Below are positions 1-5,754 of a stretch of DNA of 7,821 bases, piece after piece. Source of the DNA: JBDIAR01 sp039812545 (GTDB taxonomy: Bacteria; Actinomycetota; Actinomycetes; Actinomycetales; Dermatophilaceae); assembly GCA_039812545.1 (NCBI GenBank), contig JBDIAR010000160.1, forward strand, positions 1 through 7,821, written 5' to 3'. A program made the position numbers and the translations under genes. Each line of letters opens with the position of its first letter. Positions within the stretch are counted from its first letter, which is position 1. A model generated the notes under the pieces. That model worked only from the letters and a program-made list of their open reading frames with translations. It did not search any database and was not told where the DNA came from.

Positions 1-41
1 GCGGTCGCGGCGCCGCCTTCGGCGGGGTGGGCTGTGCTCAC
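1..41 (-). CDS. Start of a divergent gene running off the left edge (possibly a PspC-type sensor kinase)
   Basis: On the minus strand a GTG at 41-39 is preceded by AGGA (52-49) with a 7-base spacer, and the frame stays open to the window edge. The 13 visible codons read V/M-S-T-A-H-P-A-E-G-G-A-A-T. This hydrophilic, Ala/Gly-rich start is common for actinobacterial cytoplasmic N termini. No domain is visible. Because the neighbour on the other strand is a PspC-domain protein, the candidate is the PspC-containing sensor histidine kinase often found divergent from such genes in actinobacteria; that is inference from family context only. A small GC hairpin inside the frame (CCGCC-TTC-GGCGG, 13-25) is a competing explanation: the edge could instead hold the terminator of a gene entering from the left. 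Confidence 0.45.
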   Translation of the reverse strand, partial: MSTAHPAEGGAAT

Positions 42-166
42 GTCACCATCCTGACCGATGCGCGAGGCAGTTGCCGTCGTCCGGGCCCGATGTTCGGGGG
101 CGGGTCAGGGTCGAGCCAGGGGCGACCCCCATCGCCGCGCCCGTCCACTCGGCGCACGATGGAGTC
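42..166. promoter_or_regulatory. Divergent intergenic region upstream of the pspC-like gene
   Basis: These 125 bases lie between the two inferred divergent starts and should carry both promoters. There is no TA dinucleotide anywhere in the stretch, so no housekeeping-type TAnnnT -10 box can be drawn on either strand. The promoters may be of alternative-sigma type or lie inside the flanking coding sequence. An imperfect hairpin (GGGTCG at 108-113 with CGACCC at 123-128) would fall in the 5' leader of the plus-strand gene. No operator could be recognised. Confidence 0.3.
49..52 (-). promoter_or_regulatory. Shine-Dalgarno AGGA of the left-edge gene
   Basis: AGGA reads 52 to 49 on the minus strand and lies 7 bases before the GTG at 41-39. 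It is the main reason for calling a gene start here, since only 13 codons are inside the window. Confidence 0.45.
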
Positions 167-1483
167 ATGGACGAGACGAGCACGCTGCCCTCCGGATCAC
201 GTGGCGCACCCGGAACCGCAGGCACCCCAGGCACCTCCGGACCGACGGGGTCTCCAGGATCGTCGACGCCGCCCCGCCGGGACGGCTACGAGCGGATCCG
301 CGACCTCGGCATCGAACGCGACCCGGACGGCAAGTGGCTCGCCGGTGTCTGCACCGGGCTGGCGCGGCGCCTGGACGTCGATCCGATCCTGCTGCGGGCC
401 GGGTTCGTCGCGCTCTGTTTCGTCGGCGGTCTCGGGCTCGGCCTCTACCTGCTGGCCTGGGCCTTGCTGCCCGATGCCGACGGCGAGATTCTCATCGAGG
501 GCGGCGTGCACCGCAGCCGTGCCCTGGGCATCTTCCTGCTTGTCGTCGGCGTCCTCGCGCTCATCGACGCGGTCACCCCCCGGTGGGGTGGGCACGGCGG
601 GATCTGGGTGCCGGTGGCGATCGTGCTCGGTTTCGTGGTGTGGAATGCCATGCGGTCCGAAGGCGCCCAGGCCGCTTCGCAGTCCGCGGTCACCACCTAC
701 CAGGACCCGGCGGCCGAGCGTGCGCTCATCGCCGACGCCCCGGCCCGGGTCGCGCGACCCGCGGCGCCGAACCGGCCGGCCCGCCAACCGCGCCCGGCCC
801 GCCCGCCACGCCGACCCACCGGGGGAATGCCCGCCTTCCTCGTCACGGTCGGCCTGGCCATCTTGGCCTTTGTGGCAGCGACCACGGCGGCGGACCGTTA
901 CCAATGGACCGGCTATCCCGCCGGCTACGGCCTCGCCGCGGCCCTTGCCGCGATCGGCCTGGTTCTCATCGTCAAGGGCGCCCTCGGGATGCGCTCGGGC
1001 GCAGCGATCGCCGTGGCGATTCCCACGGCCATCGCCCTGGCGATCGCCTCCGCGGCCCCGGCCGGCATCGACATCCCCCCGGGGACGGGGACCAGACACT
1101 GGGCACCGAACGGTACGGCATACCAGTCGGTCCGTCTCGGTATCGGCGAGGGCATCCTCGACCTAACCCAACCGACCGCCGCCACGGCAACTCCCACGAC
1201 CACCCCGATGAACACGACCACCCCGACGAACACGACGAACACGGCGACCGTGCAGACGATCGACGCCACGGTCGGCGTCGGACATCTGCGCATCCTGGTC
1301 CCGGCCGGTACCGCCACCCGGATCGAGAGCACCGTCCTGCTGGGCAACTACTGCATCGGCCGCGGCCCGTGCGACGACACCGGTCGAGAGCTCCACGACA
1401 CCTTCACCGTGGGGACCGGCCCGGCCACCGTCATCGTCCACGCCAAGGTCAGCATCGGCGCCATCACCATCGAGAAAGGCTGA
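167..1483 (+). CDS. PspC-domain membrane protein with C-terminal toastrack/LiaF-like domain
   Basis: Predicted 438-residue envelope protein. Residues 1-40 are Gly/Pro/Ser/Thr-rich. Residues about 42-105 form a PspC domain: a RDPDGKWLAGVCTGLARRLD stretch, then a VDPILLRAGF segment, then a hydrophobic helix ending in LLPDADGE. Four or five further membrane segments follow (about 119-135, 146-161, 223-239, 252-272, 279-297). A basic Pro/Arg-rich cytoplasmic linker lies at 190-218. The C-terminal part (about 305-438) is beta-rich with repeated hydrophobic-Gly patterns and resembles the toastrack/DUF4097-LiaF domain; a Thr-rich insert splits it at 335-362. PspC and LiaF-type proteins take part in phage-shock or cell-envelope stress sensing. 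The ATG at 167 was preferred over a TTG at 71 because the upstream part lacks PspC character; the nearby GGAG at 161-164 is only 2 bases away, so the ribosome site is poor. The small gene at 1489 probably shares its transcript. Confidence 0.85.
   Translation: MDETSTLPSGSRGAPGTAGTPGTSGPTGSPGSSTPPRRDGYERIRDLGIERDPDGKWLAGVCTGLARRLDVDPILLRAGFVALCFVGGLGLGLYLLAWALLPDADGEILIEGGVHRSRALGIFLLVVGVLALIDAVTPRWGGHGGIWVPVAIVLGFVVWNAMRSEGAQAASQSAVTTYQDPAAERALIADAPARVARPAAPNRPARQPRPARPPRRPTGGMPAFLVTVGLAILAFVAATTAADRYQWTGYPAGYGLAAALAAIGLVLIVKGALGMRSGAAIAVAIPTAIALAIASAAPAGIDIPPGTGTRHWAPNGTAYQSVRLGIGEGILDLTQPTAATATPTTTPMNTTTPTNTTNTATVQTIDATVGVGHLRILVPAGTATRIESTVLLGNYCIGRGPCDDTGRELHDTFTVGTGPATVIVHAKVSIGAITIEKG
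1199..1243 (+). repeat. 18-base in-frame tandem repeat encoding a Thr/Asn/Pro linker
   Basis: Two copies of ACCACCCCGAYGAACACG (1199-1216 and 1217-1234, one mismatch) are followed by a 9-base partial copy, ACGAACACG. The unit is six codons and encodes T-T-P-M/T-N-T, so copy-number change keeps the frame. It falls in a low-complexity loop inside the C-terminal beta domain of the PspC-type protein. Confidence 0.85.
1475..1479 (+). promoter_or_regulatory. Shine-Dalgarno AAAGG of the small membrane protein
   Basis: AAAGG lies within the last codons of the upstream gene, 9 bases before the ATG at 1489. It fixes the start of the small gene and supports translation from a shared transcript. Confidence 0.6.
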
Positions 1484-1488
1484 CGGCC

Positions 1489-1758
1489 ATGACCGAGAAC
1501 CAACCCATCCACTACCCGCAGACGCCGACCAGCACGATCCCGACTGACCAGTCGCCGAGCCTCCCCACCGCGTCCGGTCCGCATCCCCCGGCCATCGTCG
1601 CCGGCTTGGTCTTCGTCGCCATCGCGATCCTCGGTGTTCTCGTCGAAGCCGGTCGGATCCCGGTGAACTGGACGGACAGTGTCCTGCTCTGGTGTGGCGT
1701 GCTCGGCCTGCTCGCCGTCGTCGGCGGGATCGTCGGCCTGGTCACCCGGCGGCGCTGA
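1489..1758 (+). CDS. Small two-helix membrane protein downstream of the PspC gene
   Basis: Predicted 89 residues, starting 5 bases after the stop of the PspC-domain gene with a good ribosome site, so the two genes probably form one operon. Residues 1-33 are polar and rich in Pro, Thr and Ser. Two hydrophobic helices follow at about 35-53 and 65-84, joined by a short loop with an Asn-Trp-Thr-Asp turn. The protein ends in three arginines, which suggests a cytoplasmic C terminus. No named family is recognised. Small membrane proteins of this size are common next to PspC/LiaF-type genes in actinobacteria, so an accessory role in envelope-stress sensing is possible but unproven. Confidence 0.75.
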   Translation: MTENQPIHYPQTPTSTIPTDQSPSLPTASGPHPPAIVAGLVFVAIAILGVLVEAGRIPVNWTDSVLLWCGVLGLLAVVGGIVGLVTRRR

Positions 1759-1776
1759 CCAACGCGCCGGCCGGGT
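1744..1776. terminator. GC-rich hairpin between convergent genes, candidate bidirectional terminator
   Basis: The arms are 1744-1755 and 1764-1776, with an 8-base loop (1756-1763) and one bulged G at 1769. The outer stem pairs ACCCGGC with GCCGGGT and the inner stem GGCGC with GCGCC. The hairpin spans the end of the plus-strand small gene and the stop of the minus-strand oxidase, which are only 17 bases apart. There is no T-tract on either side, so it would be a non-canonical terminator of the kind common in high-GC actinobacteria. Confidence 0.5.
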
Positions 1777-3764
1777 CAGTGGTGGTGGCCGTGTCCTTCC
1801 CCACCGAACGGGGTCACGACAAAGGGTCGCATCATCGCCTGGTCCTCGTGTTCGATGACATGGCAGTGGTAGACGTAGCGCCCCAACCGATCGAATCTGA
1901 TGGCCAGCGATACGAGTTCACCGGGCGCCACCCGGATGGTGTCCTTCCAGCCGAGCACCTCGGAGCCCTCGAAAGTGCGGCCCTGAGCGGCGACATCCGG
2001 AACGAGCGGGGCGACGGTCAGCCGCGCCTCATGGTCGTAGCAGGGGACCTCGGTCCCGCCGGCGTCGGTGGTCTGGGTGAGGTAGGGCACCCCGGCCGCG
2101 CCGAGTGGCTGGAAGGTGGACTGGTGGATGTGGATCGGGTGGGTGTCGCCGGTCGTGTTGAGGAAGCGCCAGATCTCCCAGTCGCCGATCTTGGGTCGCA
2201 GCCACGTCTCGTCGTAGAAGCCCGACCCGGCCGCGGCATACCGCTGCGGGGCCGCCTCGTGCGGCAACTGCACCTCGATCGGGCCATCCGGGTCCGGGCG
2301 GCACTCGGTGAGCAGCAGGTGGCCGGGCGGGTCCGACTCGGAGAGCAGGATGAGCCGGTGTGCGTGGTCCGTGGGCAGCACGAACTCGGGCACCGACGGG
2401 ACGGGTTCGGCGGTGTGGACGAGCCGCCGGAACGACGGGTTGAGCACGGCGCCGGCCGCGAGGTCGTTCCAGATCGCCACCCGTCGCGGGTCGCCCGGCT
2501 CGTCGCCGACGTCCAGTCGCATGACCTGGGGGTATGCCAGTCGCGCCTCGGGGCGGGCTGTCACCACGTCGGCCGGGATGGGCTGATCGCCGAACGGGGC
2601 ATCGGCGGAGTTGACGACATAGACCCGACGCCCGGCCAGCCCCGACAGATCGACGAGCACGTCGAGTCGCTCGGCGGGGGCCATCGTCAGTGCCCCGTCG
2701 GTCGGCAACGGGACGGCCGTATGCAGCAAACCCGCCTCGGTCCCGATGACGAGGACCCGCCCGTGCAGTGACGTACCCGACTGGTCGAGCAGGTGCAGTC
2801 GGTAGGCCCGCGAGTTCGAGCCGTTGTACAACCGCAGCCGGACCACCGAGTCACGCACCGGCATACGGGGCCAGAGCTGGCCGTTGACCAGGGTCATGGG
2901 GCCGAAGAACTCGGCGGTGGCGTCGGTGATCTTGTGCAGCAGCCGGATTCGCCCGGCGGAGTCGACGCCGAGATTCCGGTCCTGCAGGAGCAGAACGACC
3001 TCACCGCCGCGAGCGGTGGTCGGCAGACCCAGCACGGACTCCCGCGCGTCCCGCACGAGATAGCCGCCGGCGAGGCCGGCATACACGTGGTAGCGGGTCG
3101 CATCCATCGCATGGTCGTGATACCACAGCGCCGCCCCGACCTTGGCCAGACCCAGATCGGCGTTGTCGTAGTCGTTCGGGTACTCGCAGTCCTGATGACC
3201 GCCCGGGCCGACCATGTGATCGGGCCACCCATCGGACTCCGGGCCGACGTGACCGCCGTGCAGGTGGGTCACGGTCCAGCCGATCGGCGACATGGAGGTG
3301 TCCTGGGGGACGCCGCCGGCCGCACCCACGTGGTTCTGGGTCGAGTCCGCATCGTCGTCCCCGACGACCCGGCTGGTCATGAACGGCAGCTCGCCGCTCA
3401 GCCGATTGCGGAACCTGATCCGCAGCGGTCGGCCGGCCGGCACCTCGAGCAGCGGGCCGGGACTGGTCACCCGGCCGGCCAGTCCGTAACCCCACGCGGG
3501 GACGGGGGGCAAACCGGGGTGAACCCGCAACTGGGTGTCCGCGATGTCCAGGACCAGCCGATCCTCCACGTGGCCCTCGACTCGATAGGGCCGGCTGGGC
3601 GACGCGAGGGCTTGGAAGGGTTGGAGATCGGGACCGCTGATCGGGTTGGGCAGGCCGGCGAACCGAGCCAGCAGCAGGTCGGGGCCGCACGGCGTCCCGC
3701 CGCCTGATGCGGTCCGTGGCCGGGTCGGGGTTGTCCCGTGGGCTTCGTCGATTCGAGTGCGCAT
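1776..3764 (-). CDS. Multicopper oxidase, CotA/phenoxazinone-synthase-like
   Basis: Predicted 662-residue three-cupredoxin-domain oxidase that couples one-electron oxidation of phenols, amines or metal ions to reduction of oxygen to water. All four copper motifs are present: HLHGGH (about 167-172), WYHDHAM (214-220), HPIHIH (542-547) and HCHVIEHEDQAM (633-644). The last holds the type 1 copper Cys, two His and the axial Met. The HLHGG...WYHDHAM pattern and the length fit the CotA laccase, bilirubin oxidase and phenoxazinone synthase group better than CueO. No Sec or Tat signal peptide or membrane segment is visible, so a cytoplasmic enzyme is likely. The C terminus is His-rich (GHGHHH). The ATG at 3764 is chosen; a TTG at 3812 would add 16 residues but has no ribosome site and sits beside the upstream stop. 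It is the last gene of a probable minus-strand operon. The substrate cannot be told from sequence. Confidence 0.92.
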   Translation of the reverse strand: MRTRIDEAHGTTPTRPRTASGGGTPCGPDLLLARFAGLPNPISGPDLQPFQALASPSRPYRVEGHVEDRLVLDIADTQLRVHPGLPPVPAWGYGLAGRVTSPGPLLEVPAGRPLRIRFRNRLSGELPFMTSRVVGDDDADSTQNHVGAAGGVPQDTSMSPIGWTVTHLHGGHVGPESDGWPDHMVGPGGHQDCEYPNDYDNADLGLAKVGAALWYHDHAMDATRYHVYAGLAGGYLVRDARESVLGLPTTARGGEVVLLLQDRNLGVDSAGRIRLLHKITDATAEFFGPMTLVNGQLWPRMPVRDSVVRLRLYNGSNSRAYRLHLLDQSGTSLHGRVLVIGTEAGLLHTAVPLPTDGALTMAPAERLDVLVDLSGLAGRRVYVVNSADAPFGDQPIPADVVTARPEARLAYPQVMRLDVGDEPGDPRRVAIWNDLAAGAVLNPSFRRLVHTAEPVPSVPEFVLPTDHAHRLILLSESDPPGHLLLTECRPDPDGPIEVQLPHEAAPQRYAAAGSGFYDETWLRPKIGDWEIWRFLNTTGDTHPIHIHQSTFQPLGAAGVPYLTQTTDAGGTEVPCYDHEARLTVAPLVPDVAAQGRTFEGSEVLGWKDTIRVAPGELVSLAIRFDRLGRYVYHCHVIEHEDQAMMRPFVVTPFGGEGHGHHH

Positions 3765-3811
3765 GTCCGACCAGAGCCGGCACGACCCGCGGCTGATACC
3801 TTGCCGGCTCA

Positions 3812-3851
3812 ATTCACGTTGACGCCGGTCGATTCACGTTGACGCCGGCTC
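3812..3851. repeat. 20-base tandem duplication at the 3' end of the Nudix gene
   Basis: The 17-mer ATTCACGTTGACGCCGG occurs at 3812-3828 and again at 3832-3848, a direct repeat with a 20-base period. Twenty is not a multiple of three, so the two copies are read in different frames by the minus-strand Nudix gene. One copy encodes G-V-N-V-N and the other A-S-T-stop. The repeat therefore created the present C terminus. Confidence 0.9.
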
Positions 3852-4554
3852 GACGTAACGCCCAGTGGCATACCTGGGTCAGCGATCGTGACCCCAGCTC
3901 GGACACCGGAACCCACGCCGCCGACTCGGTGGTCCCGCCGGTGTCGTGGACGACCGGTTCGCCGGGGCGTTCACAGCGCGCCCGGTAGACCAGCCCCACG
4001 ACGTGGTAGTCCTCGATCCGGCCATGCGGAGCCCGACCGATCCAGTGCCGGCTGAGCACCCCCAGGGGATGCAGCGTGCCGATCCGCTGGCCGGTCTCCT
4101 CCCACAGTTCCCGGCGCACGCAATCCTCGGGAGTCTCGGCCGGGTCGATCCCGCCGCCGGGCAGGGTCCAGGTGCCGGGAGCGTTCGTGCGGTCCGAGAG
4201 TTCGGTGAGCAAGACCCCTCGGGCACTGGTCACCACCGCGTATGCCGCGATCCGCTGGTGTTCCACCGCTGCCGCCACGTCGGCGTCGGAGAGGTCCGGG
4301 TCGCGGCGGACGCCGGCGATCGACGCGGTGGGGACCGGCCCCGGTGCGGCGGGCCTCGATTCGAAGGCGACCAGGATCTCGTGCGGTTCGCGGGTCCCGG
4401 AGATCTCCACGACATTGCCCGCCCGCCAGCCGGCGGATCGCAGGAGTGCGACGGGATCCTCCCCATGCCCCACCCGGAGACGGGCCGCGACCGCGCCACC
4501 GGCCGGCCTCGCCTCGGCGACGAGCAGCGGTCCCGCAGAGGTGCGCCCGGTCAC
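3814..4554 (-). CDS. Nudix hydrolase with unrecognised N-terminal extension
   Basis: Predicted 246 residues. The Nudix domain occupies about 100-235, and its box runs from G134 to G155: G-x5-E140-x7-R148-E149-L-x-E152-E153-x-G155. All catalytic and metal-binding positions are kept, but the final position, usually a bulky aliphatic residue, is Gln. Nudix enzymes hydrolyse nucleoside diphosphates linked to another moiety; the substrate is not predictable here. Residues 1-95 are outside the usual domain and include a predicted alpha/beta stretch (DPVALLRSAGW...EILVAFE) not assigned to a family. The start is the GTG at 4554-4552, which overlaps the stop of the glycosyltransferase as GTGA and implies coupled translation; longer in-frame extensions only shadow that gene. 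The last residues (RPAST) come from a 20-base tandem duplication. Confidence 0.87.
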   Translation of the reverse strand: MTGRTSAGPLLVAEARPAGGAVAARLRVGHGEDPVALLRSAGWRAGNVVEISGTREPHEILVAFESRPAAPGPVPTASIAGVRRDPDLSDADVAAAVEHQRIAAYAVVTSARGVLLTELSDRTNAPGTWTLPGGGIDPAETPEDCVRRELWEETGQRIGTLHPLGVLSRHWIGRAPHGRIEDYHVVGLVYRARCERPGEPVVHDTGGTTESAAWVPVSELGSRSLTQVCHWALRRAGVNVNRPAST

Positions 4555-5729
4555 CGGGTTCGCCGGGGACGGCTCGAACGACTCGAAGCGCTCGCGCGGA
4601 TGGCCCGGTCGTACTCGCCGACCGCGAGGTCCACGACATGTGGCCAGGACTGCACCGGCTCGTGATCCAGGTTGTATGCCGTCATCGTCGCCCGACGCTC
4701 GGGATCGGTTGCGAGTGCGACTACTGCGGCCGCCATGGCGGAATCGTCGTCGGCGATCGATCCGTTCACTGCGTCGATGACGAATTCGCCGACGCCGGAA
4801 CCGGACCGGGCCAGCACCGGTAGTCCGGCCGTGCGCGCCTCGAGTGCCGCGATCCCGAAGGACTCCAACCGCGCCGGTGACAGATAGAGGTCCGCGTCGG
4901 CATACGCGGCACGAAGTTCGTCCCGGGTCACCCGTCCCGGCAACGACACCCACGAGGAATGGCCTTGTCGGGCAACGTAATCCAGCACCTTGGCACGGTC
5001 GGGGCCATCTCCGTAGACGACCAGGTGCAGGTCCGATCCGGTGGGCATCATGGCGCGGGCCGCGGCCACCAGCTTCAGCAGCGGCACGGGACGTTTGCGG
5101 CCGGCCAATCGCATGGCCGTGACCACCCGGACGGCTCCATCCGCGCGGGCGGCCGAACGGTCCACCACCCGTTGCGCGGGCCGCCAACGAGCCACGTCGA
5201 TCCCGTTGGGCAACACGGTGATCGGCGTCCGTTCGCCGAGCACGTCCCGGATGGGAGCCGCCGCGGCCCGCGACACCGCGCTCATCGCCACCCCCGCCGT
5301 CGCCCAACCGGCCACGAATCGAGTCGCGCGGAACACCCGTTGGGAACCGTGGATCATGCAATGCCAGGTCATGGCCACCGGCATACCGGACGCCACGGCA
5401 ACCCGAGCACAGTCCCAGGCGAACGGACTCACCAGCCCGGTGTGTACGTGCGCGACGTCGAATCCCCCGCGCCAGAGGCGTCGTCGCAGTTCCGCCGGGG
5501 CGAACGGGTTGACCGGCAGTCCCCAGGGCAACGGCAGCGCCAGCCGGTGGACCGGGACGCCGTCGACGATGTCGACGGCACCGCCGCGCGCGCCCTCCGC
5601 CCCGGGGGTGGCCGTGAAGATCTCCACCTTGTGCCCGGCGGCCCGCAGCGCGGCCGCGAGATCGTGCACCTGGACCTCGATTCCGCCGAGTCTCGGCAGA
5701 TAACAGTCCGACAGGAGCGCAACCTTCAC
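4551..5729 (-). CDS. Glycosyltransferase family 4 (GT-B fold)
   Basis: Predicted 392-residue retaining glycosyltransferase. The N-terminal Rossmann half begins VALLSDCYLPRLGGIEVQVH (3-22), with the glycine-rich acceptor/nucleotide loop typical of GT4. DVAHVHTGL follows at 91-99 and LPNGID at 173-178. The C-terminal donor-binding half holds VVYGDGPDR (237-245), a YADADLYLSP stretch (276-285) and the E-x7-E motif E289-SFGIAAL-E297. No membrane helix is visible, so it is cytosolic or peripheral, using a nucleotide sugar. The GTG at 5729 is chosen: AGGG lies 8 bases upstream and the protein then starts at the first beta strand. It heads a minus-strand operon with the Nudix and oxidase genes, and is divergent from a deacetylase gene that may act on its product. 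It lacks the MshA-type N-terminal signature, so mycothiol synthesis is unlikely. Confidence 0.9.
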   Translation of the reverse strand: MKVALLSDCYLPRLGGIEVQVHDLAAALRAAGHKVEIFTATPGAEGARGGAVDIVDGVPVHRLALPLPWGLPVNPFAPAELRRRLWRGGFDVAHVHTGLVSPFAWDCARVAVASGMPVAMTWHCMIHGSQRVFRATRFVAGWATAGVAMSAVSRAAAAPIRDVLGERTPITVLPNGIDVARWRPAQRVVDRSAARADGAVRVVTAMRLAGRKRPVPLLKLVAAARAMMPTGSDLHLVVYGDGPDRAKVLDYVARQGHSSWVSLPGRVTRDELRAAYADADLYLSPARLESFGIAALEARTAGLPVLARSGSGVGEFVIDAVNGSIADDDSAMAAAVVALATDPERRATMTAYNLDHEPVQSWPHVVDLAVGEYDRAIRASASSRSSRPRRTR

Positions 5730-5737
5730 GGTCTCAA

Positions 5738-5741
5738 CCCT
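5738..5741 (-). promoter_or_regulatory. Shine-Dalgarno AGGG of the glycosyltransferase
   Basis: AGGG reads 5741 to 5738 on the minus strand, 8 bases before the GTG at 5729-5727. It decides this start against the longer open frame, whose extra 62 codons would overlap the divergent deacetylase gene. Confidence 0.6.
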
Positions 5742-5754
5742 GCCATACGTCAAG

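Noticed and set aside
13..25. Rho-independent terminator CCGCC-TTC-GGCGG at the left edge
   Set aside because: The stem is only 5 bases, there is no T-tract, and the same bases fit the start of the inferred minus-strand gene. It remains an alternative but is not called.
1692..3707. Long plus-strand open frames (1692-2771 and 2793-3707) opposite the oxidase gene
   Set aside because: They are antisense to a multicopper oxidase with all copper motifs, have low-complexity Arg/Gly/Asp/Pro composition, and show no domain. Long antisense frames are expected at this GC content.
4555..5361. Upstream extension of the Nudix frame to 5361 (515 residues)
   Set aside because: The extension overlaps the glycosyltransferase in another frame and is Arg/Gly-rich without domain character; the GTGA overlap start at 4554 explains the gene.
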